DNA of 64,000 nt. Source: Microbacterium ginsengisoli. GTDB taxonomy: Bacteria; Actinomycetota; Actinomycetes; Actinomycetales; Microbacteriaceae. Positions 26,404 through 35,399 of the stretch are shown piece after piece. The stretch lies in assembly GCF_000956535.1 (NCBI RefSeq), contig NZ_JYIY01000076.1, positions 1 through 64,000 on the forward strand, given 5' to 3'. Positions within the stretch are counted from its first letter, which is position 1. Every line of letters starts with the position of its first letter. A program made the position numbers and the translations under genes. Below the pieces are notes generated by a model. The model saw only the letters and a program-made list of their open reading frames with translations. It did not search any database and was not told the DNA's origin.

Positions 26404-28614
26404 ATGACTGCGAAGCACACCTCGGCGGGGGACGCCCCCCGCGCACGCGCGCTCCTGCGTCGGGCGCTGCGCGCGGGCGCTGCGGTGCTGGCCGCCGCCG
26501 TGCTGCTCGCCCCTGCGGCGCCGGCCGCCGCCGACACACCGTCGCCGTCACCGTCCGCGTCGCCGACCGGCACCGTCGCCCTCACGCTCTCCCCCGCACA
26601 GGACGGACTCTTCCGCCCGGGTGAGTCGCTGGCGGCGTCCATCGTCCTCTCGAACACGACCGGTGCCGCCGTCGACGGCGGAGTCGCAACCCTCAGCATC
26701 GGGAGCGCGCCGTTCACGAGCCGCACCGAGCTGTCGCGGTGGCTGTCGGGAACCGCGGATGCCACGACACCGGCCGTGCTCGGAGCCACCGACCTCGGCA
26801 CCACCGCGGGCGGTCAGACCGAATCGGCTTCACTCGTCATCGATCCGACCACCAGCGCGATCGCGACTCTCGCCGCGGGCGTGTACCCGGTGCGCGTGAC
26901 CCTCGGCTCGTACGACGCCCGATCGGTCATCACCGTGCCGGACGCGACGACGGCCTCGGTCGCGCTCGTCGTGCCCATCAGCGCGGGCCCGCAATCCACC
27001 GCCGTGATCCCCGCCGACCGGCTCGCCACGCTGACCGCCACCGGCGGGCTGCTCGACGCGGAGCTCACCGCGGTCGCCGGAACCGCGGCGGTCCTGGCCG
27101 TCGACCCCGCCGTCGTCGCCTCGATCCGCGTGCTCGGCTCGTCGGCGCCGGCGAGTGCGCGCGCATGGCTGCAGCGGCTGATGACCCTGCCGAACGAGCG
27201 CTTCGCCCTGCAGTACGGCGATGCGGATGTCGCCACCCAGCTCGAGGCGGGACTGTCCCGCCCGCTCGCGCCGACCTCGCTGGCCGCCTACCTCGACCCG
27301 AAGAACTTCGGCAGCACCTCCCCCTCCCCGACGACGACAGGCGGCCCGACGCCGACGCCGAGCGCGAGCGGCTCGACGACGTCGACGCTGCCGACGCTCT
27401 CCGAACTGCTGGCGATCGGGCCGTCCGACCCCTCGATCTACTGGGCACCCTCGGGCCTCAGCGACGCACAGACCGTCTCCGAGCTGAGATCGAGCGACGC
27501 TGCGGCGGTGTCCCTCGTGTCCTCCGTGAGTACGACCACGGGGGCGAACAACGCCACCGTCTCCGCGTCCGGCACCGTCGACGCGGCGCCCGTCGTGGTC
27601 TACGACGGCGAGATCTCATCCGCCCTCGGTCTCGCCGCCGCCACGGGTGACGCCAACCTGCGGGGCGCACCGCTGGCCGCGGCATCCGCCGCCCTCTTCT
27701 TCGCCGCGCACGACACGTCGGGCTCCCCTCTCGCCGTCGTCGTCGACCGCACCGCCACCCGGTCAGCGGCCGGGGTCGGCGCTGCGGTCGCCGCCGTCAC
27801 CGGGGGATCCGGGATCTCCCTCACCTCGCTCAGCGGCCTGATCAGCACCTCGGGAACTCCGCGCGCACTCGCGACCTCGACCATCGACGCGGCCCGGACG
27901 AGCGCAGTGACCTCGCTGCAGTCGCAGGCCGCGTCGATCGCGCAGTTCGCCACCGTGTTGAGCTCGCCCGCCCTGCTGACAGGTCCCGAGGACGCGGCGG
28001 CCCTCCAGCTCCTCGGCGGCTCGTGGCTGTCGGACCTCGACGGCTGGAAGGCAGCACTGTCCGACCATGCCGCGGCCACGGCGACGACGCTCGGCTCGGT
28101 CGACATCACGCCCACCAGCAACGTGAACCTCTTCGCGAGCGGCGCGAACCTGTGGTTCGCGGTGCGCAACGATCTGCCCTATCCGGTCGACGTCACGCTC
28201 TTCGCCACCCCGAACGACGTGCGCCTCGACGTCGACGCACGCGTTGAGGTGCACGCCGAGGCCTCGAGTGTGACGCGCGTCGAGGTACCTGTTCGGGCGC
28301 GCCTGGGCAACGGAGACGTGCGTATCGCGCTGCAGTTGCGCAGCGCGTCCGGGGTCGCGGTCGGCACCGCCCAGACGGTGGATGTCGCGGTGCGCGCGGA
28401 CTGGGAGAACATCGGCCTCGTCGTGATCAGCGTGCTGGTGGCCGCGTTCATCGGCCTCGGCGTCATCCGTATGGTCCGCCGACGCCGACGCCTCTCGCGC
28501 CCGACAGCGACGACCGCCGGAGACGACGCAACCGACGCGACCGCCGATCCGGCGACCGGCGATCCGGCGACGACGGATGCCGCGGCCCCGGCTGACCCGA
28601 AGGACGCTCCGTGA
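26404..28614 (+). CDS. DUF6049 family secreted membrane protein
   Basis: A 736-residue protein with an N-terminal signal (basic RRALRAGA, hydrophobic core, PAAPAAADTP), a long extracytoplasmic region and one C-terminal helix (ENIGLVVISVLVAAFIGLGVI). A basic RRRRRL follows, then a DATADPATGDPATTDA tail. Proteins of this kind sit between the CCA-adding enzyme and murJ in many actinobacteria, which points to envelope assembly, but the activity is unknown. ATG 26404 gives a sound signal peptide. The frame stays open far upstream only because of base composition. Confidence 0.85.
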   Translation: MTAKHTSAGDAPRARALLRRALRAGAAVLAAAVLLAPAAPAAADTPSPSPSASPTGTVALTLSPAQDGLFRPGESLAASIVLSNTTGAAVDGGVATLSIGSAPFTSRTELSRWLSGTADATTPAVLGATDLGTTAGGQTESASLVIDPTTSAIATLAAGVYPVRVTLGSYDARSVITVPDATTASVALVVPISAGPQSTAVIPADRLATLTATGGLLDAELTAVAGTAAVLAVDPAVVASIRVLGSSAPASARAWLQRLMTLPNERFALQYGDADVATQLEAGLSRPLAPTSLAAYLDPKNFGSTSPSPTTTGGPTPTPSASGSTTSTLPTLSELLAIGPSDPSIYWAPSGLSDAQTVSELRSSDAAAVSLVSSVSTTTGANNATVSASGTVDAAPVVVYDGEISSALGLAAATGDANLRGAPLAAASAALFFAAHDTSGSPLAVVVDRTATRSAAGVGAAVAAVTGGSGISLTSLSGLISTSGTPRALATSTIDAARTSAVTSLQSQAASIAQFATVLSSPALLTGPEDAAALQLLGGSWLSDLDGWKAALSDHAAATATTLGSVDITPTSNVNLFASGANLWFAVRNDLPYPVDVTLFATPNDVRLDVDARVEVHAEASSVTRVEVPVRARLGNGDVRIALQLRSASGVAVGTAQTVDVAVRADWENIGLVVISVLVAAFIGLGVIRMVRRRRRLSRPTATTAGDDATDATADPATGDPATTDAAAPADPKDAP

Positions 28615-30206
28615 CCTCGTTCGGCCGCGCCAGCCTGCTGATCGGCGCCGGAACCGTGATCTCCCGACTGTCCGGATTCGTGCGCTCCATCGTGCTCGTG
28701 GCCGCGCTCGGTTCGGTCGGAAGCCGCGCCGCCGACGCGTTCTCGACGGCCAATCAGCTGCCGAACAACATTTACGCGATCATCTCGACGGGCATCATCA
28801 CCGCCGTCGTCGTTCCGCAGATCGTGAAGGCGGCGAGCCACGCCGACGGCGGTCGCGCGTTCGTCTCCAAGCTGTTCACCCTCGGCACGACCGTGCTGCT
28901 GGGCGCCACGGCGCTCGCGATGGTGTTCGCCCCGCTGCTGGTCGTCGCGTACGCGCCGAACTACACCCCCGATCAGATGGCCCTCGCGACCGCGTTCGCC
29001 TACTGGTGCCTGCCGCAGGTGCTCTTCTACGGCCTCTATGCGCTCCTCGGCGAGACGCTCAACGCCCGCAACGCCTACGGTCCGTTCACGTGGGCGCCGA
29101 TCATCAACAACGTCGTCTCGGTGGCCGGCTTCGGCGCGTTCATCGCGCTGTTCGGCCCGCAGACCGAGGTCACCGGCTGGACGCCCGGCATGGTGACGGT
29201 GATCGGCGCGACCGCCACCGGCGGTGTCGTCGCCCAGGCGATCGTGCTGCTGCTGTTCTGGCGGGGGGCGGGACTGAGCCTGCGCCCCGACTTCCGCTGG
29301 CGCGGGGTCGGTCTTCGCCACATCGGACGCCTCGCGGGCTGGACGTTCCTCATGGTGCTCGTGGGGCAGGCGGCCGGGCTCATCCAGTCGCAGCTGCTGT
29401 CCGCGGCATCCGGCTACGGCCCCGCCGCCACGACGTCGCAGAACATGTGGCTGCTGTTCATGCTGCCGTACTCGGTGATCGTGGTCTCGATCGGCACCCC
29501 CTACTTCACGCGGTTGAGCGAGCAGGCGCACGCCGGCAACATCGACGCGGTGCGCGTCGATGTGGGCCGCAGCATCACGATGCTCGGCCTGTTCATCGTG
29601 CTCGCCACCGCGGCGCTCGCGGCGGCGGCCATCCCCGCGGCCCGCATCTTCACCGATTCGGATGCCGATGCCCCGGCGGCCGCGCTGATGCTGCTGTGCT
29701 ATCTCGCCGGTCTCATCCCGATGTCGGTGCTCTATATCGTGCAGCGGTCGTTCTACGCGTTCGACGACACCCGCACACCCTTCCTGTTCACGCTGCTGCA
29801 GGCGGTGCTGGTGGTGCTCACGGCGTTCATCGCCTCGTGGACGCTCCCCCGGGAGTATCTGGGCGCCGGCATCGCACTGGGCCAGTCGTTCGCCATGCTC
29901 GTGCAGGTCATCGCCGGGGGCATCCTGCTGCGGCGCAAGATCGGCGACCTGCGGGCACGGGTCTGGCTCGGATCGCTCGCCCGCTTCGGCATCGCGGCCA
30001 TCCCCGCGGGCCTCGCCGGCTACGGGGTGTTCCTGCTCGCCGGCGGTGTGCACGGCTGGATGGTCTCGGGGCAGATCCTGGGGGCTGTCGGAACAGCCGT
30101 GGTGGGGCTCTCGGCCACCGTCGTGTACGTGCTCGCCCTGGCGGTGCTGCGCGCGCCCGAGCTCGGCCCGGGCATCGCCCTCGTACGGCGGATCGTGCGT
30201 CGCTGA
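28611..30206 (+). CDS. murJ: Lipid II flippase MurJ
   Basis: A 531-residue membrane protein with about 14 helices. It carries MurJ/MviN features (SLLIGAGTVISRLSGFVRSI, ADAFSTANQLPNNIY, APNYTPDQMALATAFAYWCLPQVLFYGLYALLGETLNARN). It flips the peptidoglycan precursor lipid II across the membrane. The GTG start overlaps the DUF6049 stop (GTGA). Unlike the mycobacterial protein, I see no fused pseudokinase domain. Confidence 0.93.
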   Translation: MTSFGRASLLIGAGTVISRLSGFVRSIVLVAALGSVGSRAADAFSTANQLPNNIYAIISTGIITAVVVPQIVKAASHADGGRAFVSKLFTLGTTVLLGATALAMVFAPLLVVAYAPNYTPDQMALATAFAYWCLPQVLFYGLYALLGETLNARNAYGPFTWAPIINNVVSVAGFGAFIALFGPQTEVTGWTPGMVTVIGATATGGVVAQAIVLLLFWRGAGLSLRPDFRWRGVGLRHIGRLAGWTFLMVLVGQAAGLIQSQLLSAASGYGPAATTSQNMWLLFMLPYSVIVVSIGTPYFTRLSEQAHAGNIDAVRVDVGRSITMLGLFIVLATAALAAAAIPAARIFTDSDADAPAAALMLLCYLAGLIPMSVLYIVQRSFYAFDDTRTPFLFTLLQAVLVVLTAFIASWTLPREYLGAGIALGQSFAMLVQVIAGGILLRRKIGDLRARVWLGSLARFGIAAIPAGLAGYGVFLLAGGVHGWMVSGQILGAVGTAVVGLSATVVYVLALAVLRAPELGPGIALVRRIVRR

Positions 30207-30232
30207 CGGCCCCTCGCGGAATGTCCCGCGGC

Positions 30233-30238
30233 TACCAT
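30233..30238 (+). promoter_or_regulatory. -10 element of trxB
   Basis: TACCAT, 62 nt before the trxB GTG. No clear -35. Confidence 0.4.
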
Positions 30239-30300
30239 GTGTTGACCGGTAGTGGCTGCGAGAGACATCCCCGCGGCCGATCGACAAGGAGAGTCCCCAC

Positions 30301-31278
30301 GTGAGCAAGCTCATCATCATCGGATCGGGCCCCGCCGGATTCACCGCCGCCATCTACGCGGCGCGCGCCGAGCTGTCGCCCGTGCTGTTCGCCTCCTCCG
30401 TCGAGGTCGGCGGCGAGCTGATGAACACCACCGAGGTCGAGAACTTCCCCGGGTTCCCGGAGGGCATCCAGGGCCCGGAGCTCATGGCCAAGCTGCAGGA
30501 GCAGGCCGAGAAGTTCGGCACCACCGTGCGCTACGACGACGTCACCGCGCTCGACCTCTCCGGTGACGTCAAGCGCGTCACCCTCGGCAACGGCGCCGTG
30601 GAAGAGGCCGACGCGGTGATCTTCGCGACCGGCTCCGCCTACCGCAAGATCGGCATCGAGGGTGAGCAGCGCCTCTCGGGTCACGGCGTCTCGTACTGCG
30701 CGACCTGCGACGGGTTCTTCTTCCGCGAGCGCACCATCGCCGTCGTCGGCGGCGGCGACTCGGCGATGGAGGAGGCCACCTTCCTCACCCGCTTCGCGTC
30801 GAAGGTCTACGTGATCCACCGTCGCGAGGAGCTGCGTGCATCGAAGATCATGCAGCAGCGCGCCTTCGCCGACCCGAAGATCGAGTTCGTCTGGAACAGC
30901 GAGGTCGTCGACATCCTGGGTGAGGACTCGGTGTCGGGCGTGGTACTCCGCTCCACCGTCGACGGGTCGACTCGCGAGCTCCCCCTCGAGGGCGTCTTCG
31001 TCGCGATCGGAAACGACCCGCGCACCCACCTCGTGCACGACCAGCTGCGACTGACCGACGCCGGCACGGTGTGGGTCGACGGCCGGTCGTCGCGCACGTC
31101 CCTCACGGGCGTGTTCGCCGCGGGCGACGTGATCGACCCGACCTACCGCCAGGCCGTGACCGCGGCGGGAAGCGGCACAGTCGCCGCCCTCGACGCGGAG
31201 CACTTCCTCGCCTCCCTCGACGACGCCGGTGCGCCGGCCGCCGACGCCGACCAGATCGAAGAGCTCCCGGTCGCCTGA
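30301..31278 (+). CDS. trxB: Thioredoxin-disulfide reductase
   Basis: A 325-residue flavoenzyme that passes electrons from NADPH to thioredoxin. It has the FAD motif IIGSGPAGFTAAIYAARAE, the redox-active CATC (SYCATCDGFFF), the NADPH motif VVGGGDSAMEEATFLT and the C-terminal FAD motif GVFAAGDVIDPTYRQ. GTG 30301 is preceded by AAGGAGAG. It is followed 66 bp later by trxA, its substrate. Confidence 0.97.
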   Translation: MSKLIIIGSGPAGFTAAIYAARAELSPVLFASSVEVGGELMNTTEVENFPGFPEGIQGPELMAKLQEQAEKFGTTVRYDDVTALDLSGDVKRVTLGNGAVEEADAVIFATGSAYRKIGIEGEQRLSGHGVSYCATCDGFFFRERTIAVVGGGDSAMEEATFLTRFASKVYVIHRREELRASKIMQQRAFADPKIEFVWNSEVVDILGEDSVSGVVLRSTVDGSTRELPLEGVFVAIGNDPRTHLVHDQLRLTDAGTVWVDGRSSRTSLTGVFAAGDVIDPTYRQAVTAAGSGTVAALDAEHFLASLDDAGAPAADADQIEELPVA

Positions 31279-31344
31279 GCGGCGGGAACAATCCGTTCGC
31301 GCACGGCGTTCGAACACTCAGCAGACTTCCTAAGGAGAAACCCC

Positions 31345-31668
31345 ATGACTGCCACCGCCACCAGCTCCAAGACGTGGACCGAAGACGTCCTGCAGGCCGA
31401 CGGCCCTGTGCTCGTCGACTTCTGGGCCGCCTGGTGCGGTCCGTGCCGCATGGTCGCCCCGATCCTCGACGAGATCGCGAGCGAGCACCAGGGCAAGATC
31501 ACGATCCTCAAGCTCAATGTCGACGAGAACCCCGACCTCGCGATGAAGTACCAGATCACCTCGATCCCCGCCCTCAAGGTCTTCGAGGCCGGCGAGGTCA
31601 AGAAGACGATCATCGGCGCCAAGCCGAAGGTCGCGCTCGAGCAGGATCTCGCCACCTTCCTCGCCTGA
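31345..31668 (+). CDS. trxA: Thioredoxin
   Basis: A 107-residue thioredoxin with the active site WAAWCGPCRMVAP and the cis-Pro segment TSIPALKVFEAG. It reduces protein disulfides in the cytoplasm and is recycled by the preceding trxB product. AAGGAGAAA lies just upstream of the ATG. A perfect palindromic terminator follows the stop. Confidence 0.97.
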   Translation: MTATATSSKTWTEDVLQADGPVLVDFWAAWCGPCRMVAPILDEIASEHQGKITILKLNVDENPDLAMKYQITSIPALKVFEAGEVKKTIIGAKPKVALEQDLATFLA

Positions 31669-31680
31669 GCGAGACGCCTC

Positions 31681-31718
31681 ACGAGAGGCCCGGATGCCGC
31701 GGCATCCGGGCCTCTCGT
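31681..31718. terminator. Palindromic terminator after trxA
   Basis: A 38-bp uninterrupted palindrome centred on the iterated 16-mer GGATGCCGCGGCATCC (31692-31707), 12 bp after the trxA stop. The long perfect stem fits a bidirectional terminator. Confidence 0.75.
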
Positions 31719-31833
31719 CGTCTTCGTCCTCGAACGGCGTGGGCGGAGCCCGTGGCAGCGGCGGTAAGGACGGCGCAGTGAAGGTCGCGTACGTCAGCCG
31801 TCTCGCGGGGCAGGTGCGCGAGCCGAGGAACCG

Positions 31834-32181
31834 TCAGGACGCGTCGCGCACGACCGCATCCCAGCGGCGGTGGGTGTTCGCCTCTCCGAGAAGCCGCCAG
31901 ACCGCACGGGTGAGCGGTGGGTAGTCGAGCGCGATCTGACGCAGCACGCGGTAGTGGCGGGCGGCGGTGGGCTTGCCCCCGCCGGCCTCGGCGATGTTCT
32001 CCGCCCGCAGCATGAACACGACCAGCTCGTCGACCGTGGGCAGGTCCTCCATGAAGTCCCAGGGGTCCTCGCCGTCGCGAAGCCGTTCCTCCACGAGCAC
32101 CGACAGCTCATCCGCGGCCTCGGCACGCAACAGCTCGAGGCTGGCGCGACGGGCTCCGTCGGTGGCTCGGGCGTCGGTCAC
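31834..32181 (-). CDS. Small conserved hypothetical protein
   Basis: A 115-residue acidic, helical, soluble protein (LRAEAADELSVLVEERLRDG, DPWDFMEDLPTVDELVVFML). I recognise no family. The GTG start has TAGGCT exactly 6 nt upstream, typical of leaderless genes here. It lies between trxA (convergent) and parB (same strand). Its position just outside the parAB operon may be conserved in relatives, but no function can be given. Confidence 0.7.
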   Translation of the reverse strand: MTDARATDGARRASLELLRAEAADELSVLVEERLRDGEDPWDFMEDLPTVDELVVFMLRAENIAEAGGGKPTAARHYRVLRQIALDYPPLTRAVWRLLGEANTHRRWDAVVRDAS

Positions 32182-32187
32182 CCATCC

Positions 32188-32193
32188 AGCCTA
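32188..32193 (-). promoter_or_regulatory. Leaderless -10 element (gene at 32181)
   Basis: TAGGCT on the minus strand, 6 nt, then GTG 32181. Confidence 0.5.
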
Positions 32194-32230
32194 CGTGCCC
32201 GCCGGTGAGGGTCGGGCCGGATGCCGCGGC

Positions 32231-33184
32231 TCAGCCCGCGAACCCCTCCTCGCCCAGTTCCGCCAGGATCCGATTCAAGTCCTGGATGGTGGCGAAATCT
32301 ATGCTGATCTGGCCTTTTCTCGCGCTCAGACTGATCTTCACGCGCGTGTCGAGGCGGTCGCCCAGTCGACTAGCGACCTCATCGAGGTGACCCCGCCGGG
32401 CCCCCGCCTTGGGCGCCGGGCGTCGAGGTGCGGGCGAGTTCTTGGCTGCCGCTTCGGCGGCGCGCACCGAGAGATCCTCGTTCACGATCTTGTCGGCGAG
32501 CCGCGCCATCGCGTCTGTGTCGTCGAGTGACAGGATCGCCCGCGCGTGTCCCGCGCTGAGCACACCGGCCGCCACCCGCTGCTGCACCGGCACGGGAAGG
32601 CGGAGCAGCCGGATCGTGTTGGAGATCTGCGGCCGTGAGCGGCCGATGCGCTGGGACAGCTGCTCCTGCGTGATGCCGAAGTCTTCAAGCAGCTGCTGGT
32701 AGGCCGATGCCTCCTCGAGGGGATTCAGCTGCGAACGGTGCAGGTTCTCGAGCAGTGCGTCGCGCAGCAGATCCTCGTCGGCCGTCTCGCGCACGATCGC
32801 CGGGATCGAGTCCAGGCCCGCCTCTCTGGCGGCACGAGTGCGACGCTCTCCCATGATGAGCTCGTACGAGCCGTCCACCTCGCGCACGATGACGGGCTGC
32901 AGCACGCCGAACTCCCGCACCGAGTGCACGAGCTCCGCCAGGTCCTGCGGGTCGAACACGGTGCGCGGCTGACGCGGGTTGGGCTGGATCTCGTTCGGGT
33001 CGATGCGGATCAGCCGCGCACCGGGAACGGCGATGAGCTCGGGCTCGGAGGCCGGCGGGGTATCCGCGGTCGAGGTCTTGGGCTGCTCGGGGAAGAAGAC
33101 ATCGACGGGGCGTGCCTCGCTGGGCTCGCTCGTCGGGATGAGGGCTCCGATCCCCCGCCCGAGTCCGGTGCGCTTGGCCATCAT
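32231..33184 (-). CDS. parB: Chromosome partitioning protein ParB
   Basis: A 317-residue ParB. It has the N-terminal GLGRGIGALIP, the CTP-binding GERRTRAAREAG box, and the central helix-turn-helix that reads parS (ITQEQLSQRIGRSRPQISNTIRLLRLP). The C-terminal dimerisation domain follows. ParB loads at parS sites as a CTP-gated clamp and spreads, and its complexes are moved by ParA. Three perfect parS sites lie within 1.7 kb. The start overlaps the parA stop (ATGA). Confidence 0.97.
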   Translation of the reverse strand: MMAKRTGLGRGIGALIPTSEPSEARPVDVFFPEQPKTSTADTPPASEPELIAVPGARLIRIDPNEIQPNPRQPRTVFDPQDLAELVHSVREFGVLQPVIVREVDGSYELIMGERRTRAAREAGLDSIPAIVRETADEDLLRDALLENLHRSQLNPLEEASAYQQLLEDFGITQEQLSQRIGRSRPQISNTIRLLRLPVPVQQRVAAGVLSAGHARAILSLDDTDAMARLADKIVNEDLSVRAAEAAAKNSPAPRRPAPKAGARRGHLDEVASRLGDRLDTRVKISLSARKGQISIDFATIQDLNRILAELGEEGFAG

Positions 33185-34134
33185 CGGCCCCCTTCCCGCT
33201 CGACGCCGCGCGCGAGCATCTCGACGGCGGCCTCGCGATAGGCCACCGCGCCGGCCGACTGCACGTCATACGCGATGACGGTCTGTCCGAAGCTCGGTGC
33301 CTCACTCACCCGCACCGATCGCGGGATGACAGTCGTGAGCGTCTCGCCTGCAAAGTGGGTACGCACGTCGTCGGCGACCTCCCCCGACAGACGGGTGCGT
33401 GCGTCGAACATCGTCAGCAGGATCGTCGAGACGTGCAGCCGGGGGTTGAGGTGCTTCTGGATCATCTCGACACTGCCCATCAGCTGGCCGAGGCCCTCAA
33501 GCGCGTAGTACTCGCACTGGATGGGAATGAGCACCTCGGATGCCGCGGTGAACGCGTTGATCGTGAGCAGTCCGAGTGAGGGCGGGCAGTCGATGATGAC
33601 GAAGTGGGGAGCGTCGGTCGTGGCAGCGAGGTAGGTCTCGAGCGCGGTACGCAGTCGGTGCTCGCGAGCAACGAGCGCGACGAGCTCGATCTCTGCGCCA
33701 GCGAGGTGGATCGTGCTCGGCGCGCACTGCAGGAGGTCGGATTCGGGACTCGACTGGACCACGTCCACGAGCGGGAAGTCATCGATCAGCACGTCGTAGA
33801 TGCTGGGCGTGTCCGCCGAGTGCGGGATTCCGAGCGCGGTCGAGGCGTTGCCCTGGGGATCGAGGTCGATGACGAGCACGCGAGCGCCGACGTGTGCGAG
33901 CGCCGCAGCCAGATTCACCGCGGAGGTCGTCTTGCCGACCCCCCCTTTCTGGTTCGACACCGTGATGATCCGGGTCGCCGTCGGAAGCGTGACCGACGCG
34001 TGCTCGAGCGCACGTCGGCGGGTCGACAGGTCCGCCAGTTCGCGAGCAAGTGGCGTGTCGTCGAGCGGTGAGTCATCCGACGCGGGGGAATGTTTCACGT
34101 GAAACACCTCGGTCTCGGTCATGTCGTCACTCAC
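33181..34134 (-). CDS. parA: Chromosome partitioning ATPase ParA
   Basis: About 317 residues. It has the deviant Walker A motif SNQKGGVGKTTSAVNL, the Walker A' region LVIDLDPQGNAST and FVIIDCPPSLGLLT. ParA forms ATP-dependent gradients that move ParB-parS complexes after replication. GTG 34134 is chosen because TACAGT lies 7 nt upstream. GTG 34143 and ATG 34119 are alternatives. The FHVKH segment near the N-terminus is encoded by a parS site, a common overlap in actinobacteria. Confidence 0.95.
   Translation of the reverse strand: MSDDMTETEVFHVKHSPASDDSPLDDTPLARELADLSTRRRALEHASVTLPTATRIITVSNQKGGVGKTTSAVNLAAALAHVGARVLVIDLDPQGNASTALGIPHSADTPSIYDVLIDDFPLVDVVQSSPESDLLQCAPSTIHLAGAEIELVALVAREHRLRTALETYLAATTDAPHFVIIDCPPSLGLLTINAFTAASEVLIPIQCEYYALEGLGQLMGSVEMIQKHLNPRLHVSTILLTMFDARTRLSGEVADDVRTHFAGETLTTVIPRSVRVSEAPSFGQTVIAYDVQSAGAVAYREAAVEMLARGVEREGGR
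34091..34106. promoter_or_regulatory. parS site 1
   Basis: TGTTTCACGTGAAACA, a perfect 16-bp parS, inside the 5' end of parA where it encodes part of FHVKH. Confidence 0.95.
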
Positions 34135-34141
34135 TCCGTCC

Positions 34142-34147
34142 ACTGTA
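34142..34147 (-). promoter_or_regulatory. Leaderless -10 element (parA)
   Basis: TACAGT on the minus strand, 7 nt, then GTG 34134. It lies between two parS sites, so ParB bound there could repress parAB. Confidence 0.5.
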
Positions 34148-34184
34148 GCCGCGTGGCCGACACCGCACGTCGGCGGCCTTGCGA

Positions 34185-34200
34185 TGTTTCACGTGAAACA
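34185..34200. promoter_or_regulatory. parS site 2
   Basis: A perfect TGTTTCACGTGAAACA between parA and rsmG. It ends one base before the rsmG stop codon at 34201-34203. Confidence 0.95.
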
Positions 34201-34866
34201 TCACGCTCGCGCACGACGCACGGTTCCCCGGAAGACGCGCGTCGGTTCCTCGAGCACACCATCGCCGACCGTGTCGACACGCGGGTCCGACACGCGAGCA
34301 GCAGCGAGCTGCTTGCGGGCCGCGTCGATCTCCGCCGCCACCGACGCGCCCTTGAGGAAGATCAGCTCTCCACCGTCGCGTACGAGCGGAGCCGCGAGAG
34401 GGACAAGACCCTTCAGTGCGCTCACCGCACGCGCGGTCACCGCGTCGAAGGACTCTCGGGGAACGTCCTCGGCGCGCGCGCGGAGCACGGTCACGTGCTC
34501 CAGTTCGAGGTCGGCGACCTGCTCTGACAACCAGGCCACGCGTCGTTCCATCGGTTCGATGAGAGTCCACGCGACATCCGGGCGCGCGATCGCGAGGACG
34601 ATCCCCGGCAGACCCGCCCCGGATCCGATGTCCCCGACTTCGGATCCCGTCGCGAACAGGGGTGCCGCGGCCGCGCAGTTCAGCAGATGCCGCGACCAGA
34701 GGCGCGCATTCTCGAGGGGACCGAGAAGACCTCGCAGCTCACCCTCCCGGGCGAGCGAACCAGCGAACCGACGCGCGCGTCCGATCCCGTCACCGAACAC
34801 CTCGGTCGCATACGCGGGCTCGCGTTCCACATCACCCTGTGGCGATGTTTCACGTGAAACACTCAC
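34201..34866 (-). CDS. rsmG: 16S rRNA (guanine-N7) methyltransferase RsmG
   Basis: A 221-residue methyltransferase that modifies G527 of 16S rRNA. The SAM-binding motif is VGDIGSGAGLPGIVLAIARP, followed by LIEPMERRVAWLSE and the ESFDAVTARAVSAL segment. The GTG start at 34866 overlaps the jag stop (GTGA). The N-terminal MSVSRET is encoded across a parS site. In relatives, loss of this enzyme gives low-level streptomycin resistance. It sits in the conserved rpmH-to-parB origin cluster. Confidence 0.95.
   Translation of the reverse strand: MSVSRETSPQGDVEREPAYATEVFGDGIGRARRFAGSLAREGELRGLLGPLENARLWSRHLLNCAAAAPLFATGSEVGDIGSGAGLPGIVLAIARPDVAWTLIEPMERRVAWLSEQVADLELEHVTVLRARAEDVPRESFDAVTARAVSALKGLVPLAAPLVRDGGELIFLKGASVAAEIDAARKQLAAARVSDPRVDTVGDGVLEEPTRVFRGTVRRARA
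34846..34861. promoter_or_regulatory. parS site 3
   Basis: A perfect TGTTTCACGTGAAACA inside the 5' end of rsmG, encoding VSRET. Confidence 0.95.
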
Positions 34867-35363
34867 GCGCGGCGCAGCACCGTGTGACGCGCGGCGCCCT
34901 CGCCGTAGGACTCGGAGGTGAGCCCGCGCTCGGCGGCGATGTCGTGCACGAGTTTGCGCTCGTAGCTCGACATCGCCGGGAGGGATGCCTGCGACGCGCC
35001 GTCGGCGAGTCGGGCGGCGGCTCGTTCGACCAGGGACTCGAGTTCACGGCGACGCGCATCGCGGGAGCCGCCGATGTCGAGGATGAGCCGGGAGTAGCGA
35101 CCCGTCGCGTTCTGCACCGCGAGTCGGGTCAGCTCCTGCAACGACGCCACGGTGTCCGGCTCGGCGAGTGCATCGAGGGACGCGTCCGATGCCTCGACCG
35201 ACACGTACGCACGACCGTTTCGCACATCGAGGGTGAGGTCGCCGTCGATGTCGGCGATGTCGAGCAGCCCCTCGAGGAAGTCCGCAGCAGCGTCACCTTC
35301 CTGCTCGAGCTGCTCGACGGTCGCCTCATCGCGGAGGTCGTCGGAGTTCGCGGTCGTCGTCAT
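34863..35363 (-). CDS. jag: RNA-binding protein Jag/KhpB (KH-R3H)
   Basis: A 166-residue protein with an acidic N-terminus, a KH-like middle (LTLDVRNGRAYVSVE, LTRLAVQNATGRY) and a C-terminal R3H domain (MSSYERKLVHDIAAERGL, with the R...H pair). It binds RNA and is linked to control of cell envelope and division in Gram-positive bacteria. The Jag_N domain seen in Firmicutes is missing, as in other actinobacteria. It lies between yidC and rsmG. Confidence 0.93.
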   Translation of the reverse strand: MTTTANSDDLRDEATVEQLEQEGDAAADFLEGLLDIADIDGDLTLDVRNGRAYVSVEASDASLDALAEPDTVASLQELTRLAVQNATGRYSRLILDIGGSRDARRRELESLVERAAARLADGASQASLPAMSSYERKLVHDIAAERGLTSESYGEGAARHTVLRRA

Positions 35364-35399
35364 CGAGAGTCCTTCGGATAGGGGAGTTGGGGGAGGTCG

